A stretch of 64,000 nucleotides of DNA, from NCBI RefSeq assembly GCF_009601505.1, contig NZ_WITC01000108.1:1-64000 (forward strand), read 5' to 3'. Origin of the DNA: Sinorhizobium terangae. Its GTDB lineage: Bacteria; Pseudomonadota; Alphaproteobacteria; Rhizobiales; Rhizobiaceae. Made by a program: the position numbers and the translations under genes. How positions within the stretch are numbered: position 1 is the stretch's first letter; every line of letters begins with the position of its first letter. A model generated the notes under the pieces. That model saw nothing but the letters and a program-made list of their open reading frames with translations. It was not told the DNA's origin and made no database searches. Positions 44,118 to 53,056 of the stretch are shown here, piece by piece.

Positions 44118-45617
44118 TCATCCGGTGCTGGCGGAGCCAAGGGGCGCGGTGGCAGGTCCGTGCATGACTTCTCCATCGAGACCGAAACGCGATCCGTGGC
44201 AGGGACAATCCCAGGTTCGGTCGGTCTCATTCCAGCCGACGATGCAGCCCATGTGCGGGCATACGGCCGACACGCTGTGCACGCGGCCCTCATCGTCCCT
44301 GTAGGCGGCAACATGTTTGCCGTCGATCCGCATGATAGCGGCCTGCCCTGGCGGAAGCTCGTCAAAGGAATGCAGTTTGCGAGACAGATAGCCGCCCACC
44401 AGGTGGGCGCCGACGATCGCGTTCTCCTTTACATACTGCGCGGCTCCGCCGAATACTGTCGTCCGTGTGGCATCGAACAGCGATAGCCAGGGGTGGTGGT
44501 TGCCTGCCGCAAGTTCCGCCAGGATCATCGCGGCAGCGGTCCCGTTTGAAATCCCCCAAGCGGCGAACCCGGTCGCGACAAGGTAGCCGTCTTTGGTTGC
44601 TGACCAGCCGACGAAAGGCAGCTTGTCGACAGACGAGTAATCCTCGTTGATCCATTGGTACTCGATGGGTCCCGAATCGAAGTTTTCAAGCAGCCACCGC
44701 TGCAGATCCGCCATGTATCGACGCTCATCGTCGGTATGACCCGGTTTGAAGCTTTCGCCGGCAACGATCGCGTAAACCTCTCCGTTTTCCCGCCTGTGGG
44801 TGCGGATCGAGTGGCCGGGCTGATCGACACTGATATACATGCCCGGCGGCGGGCTCTGGATACGCGCCGCGGCAACGGGCTCGGCATAGGGATGAGCCGC
44901 CGTGTAGAAGCCTCCGATCTGGCCGAGCGGGAGATGGGTCGCCATGATGACGTGGCGTGCGCCGACGCTACCCGTTCGCGTGACCACGCGCGTCGGCTCC
45001 CAATCCGTGACCGGGCTGTTTTCGAAGACATGACAGCCATCGCCTGGGATCGTTTGCGCCAGACCCGCTACATATTTCGTCGGATGGAATTGCGCCTGGT
45101 CATCGAAGCGTATCGCGCTCGATACTTCGAATGGCAGTCCTGTGTCGCGGGTGAGGACGGCCGGTAGGCCCAGGCGCCGCGCCACTTCTGCTTCCGTCTC
45201 TATACGGTCGACCGACTTTTCCTCGCGGGTATAGACGAAGGCCGACTTCTCCTCGATGTCGCAATCGATCGAATGCTCGCGGGCGAGACTGCGGATCTTT
45301 TCGATGGCGCTTTGCTGCGCCTCGCCGTAGAGACGGGCGTGGTCTGTATCGAACTTCTGCTCCAGTGTCTGATAGATGAGCCCGTGCTGGGAGGTCATCT
45401 TGGCGGTTGACTTGCCCGTCACCTGCCGGCCCGCTCTGCGAGCCTCCAGCAGGACGACGCGCAGACCCTTGTCCTTGAGGAGGCGTGCCGTCGTGCAGCC
45501 GACGATGCCGCCGCCGACAATGACGACGTCGGTGGTGGTATCCTGCGCCAGACGGGGAAAACCCGGAGCGTCGCAGGTCGCGTTCCAGTAACTGCTTGAA
45601 TCCCGTGCATCGGGCAT
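44118..45617 (-). CDS. FAD oxidoreductase-Rieske fusion protein
   Basis: A 499-residue protein. Residues 30-385 are a DAO-type FAD oxidoreductase (DVVIVGGGIVGCTTARLL near residue 30). Residues 405-499 are a Rieske [2Fe-2S] domain with CPHMGC and CPCHGS, giving both Cys-His ligand pairs. No signal peptide or membrane segment is seen. Such fusions are widespread but uncharacterised; electrons would pass between FAD and the cluster. GAGGAA precedes the ATG. It lies between lacR and agpT and has no evident link to either. Confidence 0.85.
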   Translation of the reverse strand: MPDARDSSSYWNATCDAPGFPRLAQDTTTDVVIVGGGIVGCTTARLLKDKGLRVVLLEARRAGRQVTGKSTAKMTSQHGLIYQTLEQKFDTDHARLYGEAQQSAIEKIRSLAREHSIDCDIEEKSAFVYTREEKSVDRIETEAEVARRLGLPAVLTRDTGLPFEVSSAIRFDDQAQFHPTKYVAGLAQTIPGDGCHVFENSPVTDWEPTRVVTRTGSVGARHVIMATHLPLGQIGGFYTAAHPYAEPVAAARIQSPPPGMYISVDQPGHSIRTHRRENGEVYAIVAGESFKPGHTDDERRYMADLQRWLLENFDSGPIEYQWINEDYSSVDKLPFVGWSATKDGYLVATGFAAWGISNGTAAAMILAELAAGNHHPWLSLFDATRTTVFGGAAQYVKENAIVGAHLVGGYLSRKLHSFDELPPGQAAIMRIDGKHVAAYRDDEGRVHSVSAVCPHMGCIVGWNETDRTWDCPCHGSRFGLDGEVMHGPATAPLGSASTG

Positions 45618-45752
45618 GTTTGTTCCTCGCGGGTGTCATCAGTCCGTGCCGTGGGCCGGACCTTCGCATCCAACAGGGAACGCCATGCTTTGTTCCTCAG
45701 ACGGCCCGCCTTCTCGCAGCGAGAGAGCGACCCCGCTTGCTTGCTTGTGAGC

Positions 45753-45775
45753 GCACGCGTCGCGTTCAATCGCAA
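45753..45775. repeat. Short copy of a dispersed repeat at the agpT stop
   Basis: GCGTCGCGTTCAATCGCA matches the inner part of the repeat at 13956-13995. Read leftward it provides the last codons and the TGA stop of agpT. Confidence 0.5.
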
Positions 45776-46701
45776 GCAGCAGCGAGCGTGGTCACGGACT
45801 CGCTTACCTTCTGAGCTTTTGCGGGCACGCTCGCATACATGCCCGTGGTGCGGAACTCGGTGGGGCTGGCGCCGAAGACGCGGCGGAAGACCTTGGCGAA
45901 ATAGTTCGGGTCCTCGAAGCCGGATAGGATCGCGACCTCCTTGACCGGCAGGTCCGCGGTCTTGGTGAGCAGCTTCACCGCCCGCTGCAGCCGCTTCTGT
46001 AGGACGAACTCGGCCGGCGGCATGCCCTCGCTCGCCGCGAACACGCGCGAGAAATGCGCACGGCTGAGACCTGAGACCTTTGCCAGTTCCTCGACCGGCA
46101 GCGGCTTTTCGAGGTTCGTCATGATGTGATCGATGACATGCTGCATAGTCCGGTATTCCTGGCTGAAGACCGGGTGCGAGCCGAAGACGTCGTCATAGAG
46201 CGTCATTGCCGCCTCGTAGGCGATCGCCGAGGCACGGCCCGGCGTCTCGCCGCCGGTGATGAGCCGCAGGCTGCAATCGGCGAGATGCTCGATCGTTTCC
46301 GGCTGCAGCTTCAAGACCGGCCCCGTGACAGCCAGGATCGCTCGATGGATGCGCAGCGCCTCCTCACCGTTCATCGATATCCAGAAGAACTCCCAGCGGC
46401 CCCCGTCCTCCAGCCAATAGCGATGATTGTGCGGCACGAGCAGAAGCAGCGTATCGCTTTCGCGCAAACGATAGGTGCGGTTCTCGTAGCGCAGGTTGCC
46501 GGCGCCGCCAATCGTGTGCTGCAGCACGGTGAACGGCGTCTGGCCTCGCTTGCGTCCGTCCCAGTCATAGGTCGCATCGGTCCTGATCTCATAGCCGGTG
46601 CTGGTCGGCATGGTGTGCAGGCTCTGCCTTCCCCGCGGCAGCGAAACCGTCCTCATCACCGGGCCGCGGTCGATCAAATCCTGCAGCACAGAATTACCCA
46701 T
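45766..46701 (-). CDS. agpT: AraC-family activator of alpha-galactoside genes
   Basis: A 311-residue AraC-type regulator. The N-terminal cupin-like sugar-sensing half includes TLLLLVPHNHRYWLEDGGRW near residue 85. The C-terminal double helix-turn-helix has EELAKVSGLSRAHFSRVFAA and VKEVAILSGFEDPNYFAKVF, followed by RRVFGASPTEFR. It is divergent from agaL1. S. meliloti needs an AraC-type activator (AgpT) for its neighbouring agp/aga genes, and the layout here is the same. Confidence 0.87.
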   Translation of the reverse strand: MGNSVLQDLIDRGPVMRTVSLPRGRQSLHTMPTSTGYEIRTDATYDWDGRKRGQTPFTVLQHTIGGAGNLRYENRTYRLRESDTLLLLVPHNHRYWLEDGGRWEFFWISMNGEEALRIHRAILAVTGPVLKLQPETIEHLADCSLRLITGGETPGRASAIAYEAAMTLYDDVFGSHPVFSQEYRTMQHVIDHIMTNLEKPLPVEELAKVSGLSRAHFSRVFAASEGMPPAEFVLQKRLQRAVKLLTKTADLPVKEVAILSGFEDPNYFAKVFRRVFGASPTEFRTTGMYASVPAKAQKVSESVTTLAAACD

Positions 46702-46894
46702 GAAAGCACAATACCTCTCTAGTCGTGCGGTCGATTATACACATAATGGCGGCAGATCGCGCAAGACGGCCGCTTTTCCGCAAGGGAATATGGCCTGGGA
46801 GGAAGAGATCGCGCTTTGCGACCAAGGTCAATTCGATGAATTGATTTTACCCTTATTGCGCGAATTCCGCAGGACGAGGAGGGACGAGACGACC

Positions 46895-48367
46895 ATGAGC
46901 CGCTTCAAGATCGCCATTATCGGTGCCGGCAGCATCGGGTTCACCAAGAAGCTTTTCACCGACATTCTTTCCGTGCCGGAGCTCCAGGACGTCGAATTCG
47001 CGCTCACAGATTTGAGCGAGCACAACCTCGGCATGATCAAGACGATCCTCGATCGCATCGTCGAGGCGAACAGGTTGCCGACGCGGGTGACCGCCACCAC
47101 CGATCGCCGCAGGGCGCTCGAAGGCGCGCGCTACATCATCAGCTGCGTTCGGGTGGGCGGTCTCGGCGCCTATGCCGACGACATCCGCATTCCGCTGAAA
47201 TACGGCGTCGACCAGTGCGTCGGCGATACTATCTGCGCCGGCGGCATTCTCTACGGCCAGCGCAACATTCCGGTCATCCTCGACTTCTGCAAGGATATCC
47301 GCGAAGTTGCCGAACCCGGCGCCAAATTCCTGAACTACGCCAACCCGATGGCGATGAACACCTGGGCCGCGATCGAATACGGCAAGGTCGACACCGTCGG
47401 TCTCTGCCACGGCGTCCAGCACGGAGCCGAGCAGATCGCCGAAATCCTCGGCGCCAAGGATGGCGAGCTCGACTACATCTGCTCGGGCATCAACCACCAG
47501 ACCTGGTTCATCGACGTGCGCCTCAATGGCCGCAAGATCGGCAAGGACGAGCTCGTCGCCGCCTTCGAGGCCCATCAGGTCTTCTCGAAGCAGGAAAAGC
47601 TCAGGATCGATGTCCTGAAGCGCTTCGGCGTCTATTCGACGGAAAGCAACGGCCACCTTTCGGAATATCTGCCCTGGTACCGCAAGCGTCCGGAAGAGAT
47701 TACCAAATGGATCGACATGTCGGACTGGATCCATGGCGAGACCGGCGGCTACCTGCGTTATTCGACCGAAACCCGCAACTGGTTCGAAACGGAATATCCG
47801 CAGTTGCTCGCTTCCGCCGGCAAGCCGATCGATGCGGCGAAGCGTTCGAACGAACATGCGAGCCATATCCTCGAAGCGCTGGAGACGGGCAGGGTTTATC
47901 GCGGCCACTTCAACGTCAAGAACAATGGCGTCATCACCAACCTGCCGGCGGATGCGATCATCGAATCGCCCGGCTTCGTCGATCGCTTCGGCATCAACAT
48001 GGTTTCGGGAATCACGCTGCCGGAGGCCTGTGCGGCCACCTGCATCTCGTCGATCAACGTCCAGCGCATGTCGGTTCATGCGGCGATTTCCGGCGACATC
48101 GAGCTTCTGAAGCTCGCCGTGCTCCACGATCCACTGGTTGGCGCCATCTGCACGCCGGAAGAAGTGTGGCAGATGGTCGACGAGATGGTGGTCGCTCAGG
48201 CCGAATGGCTGCCGCAATACGCCCACGCGATCGACGCCGCGAAGGAGCGGCTCGCCCGCGCGACGGTCAAGACCCGCGACTGGAAGGGTGCTGCGCGCCG
48301 CGAGGTGCGCTCGATCGAGGAAATCCGTCAGGAGAAGGAAGCGGCAAAGCTGCGCGTTGCGGGGTAG
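46895..48367 (+). CDS. agaL1: Alpha-galactosidase, glycoside hydrolase family 4
   Basis: A 490-residue GH4 enzyme that uses NAD and a divalent metal. The NAD motif IIGAGSIGFTKKLF is at residues 7-20. Metal and catalytic residues lie in GLCHGVQHG (near residue 173) and CSGINHQTWF near residue 200. It lacks a signal peptide. The ATG at 46895 follows GAGGAGG; the frame is open upstream but crosses the divergent promoter. It hydrolyses imported melibiose/raffinose-type sugars and opens the agp operon. A second GH4 gene closes it. Confidence 0.9.
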   Translation: MSRFKIAIIGAGSIGFTKKLFTDILSVPELQDVEFALTDLSEHNLGMIKTILDRIVEANRLPTRVTATTDRRRALEGARYIISCVRVGGLGAYADDIRIPLKYGVDQCVGDTICAGGILYGQRNIPVILDFCKDIREVAEPGAKFLNYANPMAMNTWAAIEYGKVDTVGLCHGVQHGAEQIAEILGAKDGELDYICSGINHQTWFIDVRLNGRKIGKDELVAAFEAHQVFSKQEKLRIDVLKRFGVYSTESNGHLSEYLPWYRKRPEEITKWIDMSDWIHGETGGYLRYSTETRNWFETEYPQLLASAGKPIDAAKRSNEHASHILEALETGRVYRGHFNVKNNGVITNLPADAIIESPGFVDRFGINMVSGITLPEACAATCISSINVQRMSVHAAISGDIELLKLAVLHDPLVGAICTPEEVWQMVDEMVVAQAEWLPQYAHAIDAAKERLARATVKTRDWKGAARREVRSIEEIRQEKEAAKLRVAG

Positions 48368-48428
48368 GTTCGTGCGGGGTGGACTTGAATAATGGGTGAC
48401 ACCAGCTACCCCCTCTGGCCCGGGATTG

Positions 48429-48540
48429 CCCCTCACCCTAGCCCTCTCCCCGCAGGCGGGGAGAGGGGACGGAGCGGCCGCCGCGAGTCCCTTCGCCCCG
48501 CCTGCGGGGAGAAGGTGGCCGGCAGGTCGGATGAGGGGCA
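48429..48540. repeat. REP-like palindromic repeat between agaL1 and agpA
   Basis: A 12-base perfect hairpin (48442-48453 and 48456-48467, two-base loop) is followed by a second palindrome around GCCCCGCCTGCGGGG (48494-48508). The outer ends are CCCCTCACCC and GATGAGGGG. Such GC-rich elements are scattered in rhizobial genomes; here one sits inside an operon, splitting agaL1 from agpA by 328 bases. The rest of the gap (48368-48695) has no gene. Confidence 0.7.
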
Positions 48541-48695
48541 TTTGAGGCGGGAGGGGATCACCAGTGCAGGTAAACCGCCCGCACATTGAATTACGCGTGA
48601 TGGGCATTCGTGTGAGGAGACACGCCGCGCCCGCGACGCAAGGAGGAGCGCCAGCCGCCCCGGCATGGCGATGACAGGAGGGAGAACCTGAGGCA

Positions 48696-50777
48696 ATGAA
48701 AACGCACCGATTGAAGATAACGGCCGCCCTGCTGGGCGGTATTTCCGCCTTCGCCGTCGAGGCCTGGGCGTCCGAACCGACCGTCGTGCCCGAGCAACCG
48801 CCATTCCCGGCCCAGGGCAAGATAACCTATGTACCGCGCGACGCGCTGCTGGAGTTCAAGGCGCTGCCGGAATATCACGAGCCGGACTGGGTCACGGAGA
48901 AATTCGTCAAGACCGGCAAGCTGCCGCCGGTTGCCGAGCGGCTGCCGAAGGAGCCGATGGTCTTCAAGACCGGCAACATGCCGGACGGCGTCGGCGTCTA
49001 TGGCGACGTGCTGCGCCATGTCATCGGCGGCCGGCCGGAAGGCTGGAACTACAGCGCCGGCCAGACCCAGGGCTGGGGCGGCATCGACATAGGCATGTCC
49101 GAATGCCTGACGCGCACCGCGCCGCTCTTCCAGGTCGAGGCCGCCGACGTGGAGCCGCTGCCGAACCTGGCGAAAAGCTGGGAGTGGTCCGAGGATGGCC
49201 ACAAGCTGACCATGCATCTCGTCGAGGGCGCGAAATGGTCGGACGGCGATCCCTTCGACGCCGAGGACGTGATGTTCTACTGGGAAGACAATGTCGTCGA
49301 CCCGAACGTTTCGCCGTTGAACGGCGCGACGCCCGAGACCTTCGGGGTCGGAACCACGCTGAAGCAGATCGACAAATACACGGTCGAATGGACCTTCAAG
49401 GAGGCCTTTCCACGCCAGCACCTCTACGCCATGGCCTACGGCACCTTTTGCCCCGGCCCGTCGCATATCCTGAAGACCAAGCATCCGAAATATGCCGGCA
49501 CGACCTATGACCAGTACAAGAACGGCTTTCCGGCAGAATACCTGAACATTCCGGTGATGGGCGCCTGGGTGCCGGTCGCCTACCGGGCGGACGACATCAT
49601 CGTGCTGCGCCGCAATCCCTATTACTGGAAGGTGGACGAAGCCGGCAACCAGCTGCCTTACCTCAACGAATTGCACTACAAGCTTTCGACCTGGGCCGAT
49701 CGTGACGTGCAGGCGATTGCCGGCTCGGGCGATTTCTCGAACCTGGAGCAGCCGGAAAATTTCGTCGAGTCGCTGAAACGCGCGGCCGACGAGGCGGCGC
49801 CGGCGCGGCTTGCCTTCGGTCCCCGCGTGATCGGCTACAATCTGCGCATGAACTTCTCGGCCAATGGCTGGGGAGAGCCGGATGCCCGGGCCCAGGCGGT
49901 GCGCGAGCTCAATCGCAATCTCGACTTCCGCAAGGCAGTCACCATGGCGGTCGACCGCAAGAAGCTCGGCGAAGCGCTGGTCAAGGGGCCGTTCACGGCG
50001 ATCTATCCGGGCGGGCTCTCCTCCGGCACGAGCTTCTACGACCGGCAGTCGACGGTCTACTATCCCTTCGACCTCGAAGGCGCCAAGGCGCTGCTCGAAA
50101 AGGCCGGGCTCAAGGACACGGACGGCAACGGCTTCGTCAACTTTCCGGAAGGAACCGCAGGCGGCGCGGACGTGCAGATCGTGCTGCTCGTCAACTCCGA
50201 CTACGGCACCGACCGCAACCTCGCCGAGGGCCTGATCGGGCAGATGGAGCAATTGGGTATCAAGGTCGTGCTCAACGCCGTCGACGGCACCAAGCGCGAC
50301 GCGACGCAATATGCCGGCAAATTCGACTGGCTCATCCGCCGCAACGAGCAGGAGCTGACGTCGGTGGTGCAGAACACGACGCAGCTAGCGCCGACCGGTC
50401 CCCGCACCAGCTGGCACCACCGTGCCCCTGAAAGCGGCACCGTCGACCTGATGCCCTACGAGCAGGAACTCGTCGATCTCGTCAACAAGTTCATCGCCAG
50501 CAACGACAATGACGAGCGGGCGGAGCTGATGAAGCAGTTCCAGAAAATCTCGACGACCAATGTCGATACGGTCGGCCTGACGGAATATCCGGGCGCGCTG
50601 ATCATCAACAAGCGCTTCTCGAACATTCCGACCGGTGCTCCGATTTTCATGTTCAACTGGGCCGAAGATACGATCATCCGCGAGCGGGTCTTCGTCGCGG
50701 CCGACAAGCAGGGCGACTACGAGCTCTATCCGCAGCAGCTTCCCGGCAAGCCGGGTGAAAGCGGGCCGATCAACTAA
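48696..50777 (+). CDS. agpA: Alpha-galactoside binding protein, peptide-type family
   Basis: A 693-residue periplasmic binding protein of the family 5 (DppA/OppA) group rather than a sugar family. A signal peptide covers residues 1-26 (cleavage after AWA). The mature protein shows LPNLAKSWEWSEDGHKLTMH and GAKWSDGDPFDAEDVMFYWE, the usual family 5 motifs. S. meliloti AgpA is required for melibiose and raffinose use. GGGAGG lies upstream. It is longer than typical DppA (about 510 without signal). Confidence 0.9.
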   Translation: MKTHRLKITAALLGGISAFAVEAWASEPTVVPEQPPFPAQGKITYVPRDALLEFKALPEYHEPDWVTEKFVKTGKLPPVAERLPKEPMVFKTGNMPDGVGVYGDVLRHVIGGRPEGWNYSAGQTQGWGGIDIGMSECLTRTAPLFQVEAADVEPLPNLAKSWEWSEDGHKLTMHLVEGAKWSDGDPFDAEDVMFYWEDNVVDPNVSPLNGATPETFGVGTTLKQIDKYTVEWTFKEAFPRQHLYAMAYGTFCPGPSHILKTKHPKYAGTTYDQYKNGFPAEYLNIPVMGAWVPVAYRADDIIVLRRNPYYWKVDEAGNQLPYLNELHYKLSTWADRDVQAIAGSGDFSNLEQPENFVESLKRAADEAAPARLAFGPRVIGYNLRMNFSANGWGEPDARAQAVRELNRNLDFRKAVTMAVDRKKLGEALVKGPFTAIYPGGLSSGTSFYDRQSTVYYPFDLEGAKALLEKAGLKDTDGNGFVNFPEGTAGGADVQIVLLVNSDYGTDRNLAEGLIGQMEQLGIKVVLNAVDGTKRDATQYAGKFDWLIRRNEQELTSVVQNTTQLAPTGPRTSWHHRAPESGTVDLMPYEQELVDLVNKFIASNDNDERAELMKQFQKISTTNVDTVGLTEYPGALIINKRFSNIPTGAPIFMFNWAEDTIIRERVFVAADKQGDYELYPQQLPGKPGESGPIN

Positions 50778-50895
50778 GCCTTGAACCATCCTTCCGGCCT
50801 CCCGTGGTGGAGCCGGAAGGATGGGCGCCCTTTCAATGCGCCCGGGAGGCCGGAAAGACCGGGGTCCCGCGCGACGAACGACAGAAGGAAACGGC

Positions 50896-51909
50896 ATGTT
50901 CAGGTTTCTGCTTGTCCGCATCGCCTCTGCCATTCCGGTATTGCTTGTCCTGAGCGTGGCGACCTTTGCCATCATCCAGGCGCCGCCCGGCGACTACAGC
51001 GACTACATCCGCTCGCAGCTCATCAATCAGGGCGGGGCCTCCTTCGAGGAAGCCGACGCCCAGGCGCAGGCCTATCGCAAGGAGCACGGCCTCGATCAAC
51101 CGCTGCCGATCCAATACGTCAACTGGATGACCGGGATTCTCACGCGCGGAGATTTCGGCCACAGCCTCTATTACAACAAGCCGGTTGCCGACGTCGTCGG
51201 CGAGCGCCTGCCGCGCACGCTTGCACTCGCGCTGGTGTGCCACATTCTGGCGTCGCTTCTCGGCATATCCTTCGGCATCATCGCAGCGACACGGCAATAT
51301 TCCTGGATCGATAGCCTGCTTTCGACCGTCTCGTTTCTCGGCATGACGGTGCCGCGCTTCCTGATGGCGCTGATCATCGTCTATGTCCTCGTCTTCCATT
51401 TCAATGTCAGCGAGATCAACAGTTTCCATTCCGCCCGTTACGGCGGCGCGCCCTGGTCGTGGGACAAGTTCGTCGATCTGGTAAAGCATGTCTGGCCGGT
51501 CGTCGCGATCGCGACCTTCGGCGGCCTAGCCTACAATATGCGGGTCATGCGCGGCAATCTGCTCGACACCTTGAACGCGCAATATGTCGAGACGGCGCGC
51601 GCCAAGGGGCTCAGCGAAGGCGCCGTCGTCATGCGGCATGCCGTTCCGAACGCACTGCATCCGCTGATCATGTATCAGGGCGTGGTGCTTCCCTACATGC
51701 TGACCGGCGAGATCGAAACGGCGATCATCTTCGCGCTCCCGACCGTCGGTCCGGCGATCGTCGGCTCCATGTGGGTGGGCGACGTCTATGTCACCGCGAC
51801 CTTCATGCTCGTTCTGTCGGCAACCCTGATCGTCGGCAACATCATCGCCGACTTGCTGCTTGCTGCCCTCGATCCGCGGGTTCGTATGGGGGGAGGGGCC
51901 TACGCATGA
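50896..51909 (+). CDS. agpB: Alpha-galactoside ABC permease 1 (DppB type)
   Basis: A 337-residue permease. It starts with MFRFLLVRIASAIPVLLVLS, a first membrane helix typical of DppB. The EAA-like loop is ETARAKGLSEGAVVMRHA near residue 235. About six membrane helices follow. The ATG at 50896 lies after GAAGGAAA. It ends four bases into the next gene (ATGA). Confidence 0.9.
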   Translation: MFRFLLVRIASAIPVLLVLSVATFAIIQAPPGDYSDYIRSQLINQGGASFEEADAQAQAYRKEHGLDQPLPIQYVNWMTGILTRGDFGHSLYYNKPVADVVGERLPRTLALALVCHILASLLGISFGIIAATRQYSWIDSLLSTVSFLGMTVPRFLMALIIVYVLVFHFNVSEINSFHSARYGGAPWSWDKFVDLVKHVWPVVAIATFGGLAYNMRVMRGNLLDTLNAQYVETARAKGLSEGAVVMRHAVPNALHPLIMYQGVVLPYMLTGEIETAIIFALPTVGPAIVGSMWVGDVYVTATFMLVLSATLIVGNIIADLLLAALDPRVRMGGGAYA

Positions 51910-53045
51910 GCGTTGAAACACACAGCACCATCCCGGTTGCCACGCAGCCGAAGGAGAAACCGAAGGAAAAGCACCACAACGAAAGCTATTCGGCTCTCGT
52001 CTGGCGGCGCCTCAAGCGATCCTGGACCGGCGTCCTCGGCCTGATCCTCGTCAGCCTTTTGATCCTCATGGCGCTCTTTGCCGACTTCCTGTCGCCCGTC
52101 GATCCGAAGGCAACCGGCGTCGGCTTTGCGCCGCCGCAGGCAATCAGCATCCACGACAAGGACGGCAATTTCGTCTTCCCGCCGCGCAGCTATCCGGTGC
52201 GCGAGACGGAGGAGCTCGACCCGATCACCTTCCAGCCGGTGGTTGGCCCGGACTACGACAACCCGCAGATCCTCGGCTTCTTCGTCAAGGGAGCACCCTA
52301 CCGGCTTCTGGGCCTCATTCCGGCGGAGCGCCATCTCTTCGGCGCGGTTGACGGGACGGCAGTCCATTTCCTCGGCACCGACAAGTTCGGCCGTGACGTG
52401 CTCTCGCGCATTCTCCACGGCTCGCGCATCTCGCTGATGATCGCACTCGTCGTCGTCTTCATCGTCACAGTGGTCGGCACGACCGTCGGCATGGTATCCG
52501 GCTATTTCGGCGGACGCTTCGATGCCTGGGTGCAGCGTTTCGTCGAACTCGTGCTCGCTTTTCCGCAACTGCCTCTCTATCTGGCACTCGCCTCGCTGAT
52601 TCCGGTGACGGCGCCGACCAGCGTGTTCCTCGCCTTCGTCATCATCGTGATGTCGGCGCTCGGCTGGGCGCAGATGTCGCGGGAGGTCCGTGGGAAGACG
52701 CTGGCGCTCGCGCGGATCGACTACGTCCGCGCGGCGATCGCGATCGGCGCGACGGACCGGCGCATCATCTTCCAGCACATCTTCCCGAATGTGATGAGCC
52801 ACGTCATCGTCGCGGTGACGCTCTCGATCCCGCAGGTGGTGCTGCTCGAATCCTTCCTCGGCTTCCTCGGATTTGCGGTGAAACCGCCGCTCATTTCCTG
52901 GGGGCTGATGCTGCAGGACACGGCAAATTACTCGGCGATCGGTTCCTATCCCTGGATTCTCTCGCCCGTCGCCTTCGTGCTCGTCACCGTCTTCGCCTTC
53001 AACGCGCTTGGTGACGGCCTGCGCGACGCAATCGACCCCTACTGA
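51906..53045 (+). CDS. agpC: Alpha-galactoside ABC permease 2 (DppC type)
   Basis: A 379-residue DppC-type permease. The LKRSWTGVLGLILVSLLILM helix near residue 38 is followed by a periplasmic insert of about 90 residues, then the HFLGTDKFGRDVLSRILHGS sequence near residue 155 typical of this family and an EAA loop YVRAAIAIGATDRRIIFQH near residue 275. It overlaps agpB by four bases. It pairs with AgpB to form the channel. Confidence 0.9.
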   Translation: MSVETHSTIPVATQPKEKPKEKHHNESYSALVWRRLKRSWTGVLGLILVSLLILMALFADFLSPVDPKATGVGFAPPQAISIHDKDGNFVFPPRSYPVRETEELDPITFQPVVGPDYDNPQILGFFVKGAPYRLLGLIPAERHLFGAVDGTAVHFLGTDKFGRDVLSRILHGSRISLMIALVVVFIVTVVGTTVGMVSGYFGGRFDAWVQRFVELVLAFPQLPLYLALASLIPVTAPTSVFLAFVIIVMSALGWAQMSREVRGKTLALARIDYVRAAIAIGATDRRIIFQHIFPNVMSHVIVAVTLSIPQVVLLESFLGFLGFAVKPPLISWGLMLQDTANYSAIGSYPWILSPVAFVLVTVFAFNALGDGLRDAIDPY

Positions 53046-53056
53046 GGAGCACGCCG

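Noticed and set aside
46853-48820. A 655-codon minus-strand frame
   Set aside because: Antisense to agaL1 and running across the REP-like repeat; its content is low-complexity Asp/Arg/Val without family motifs.
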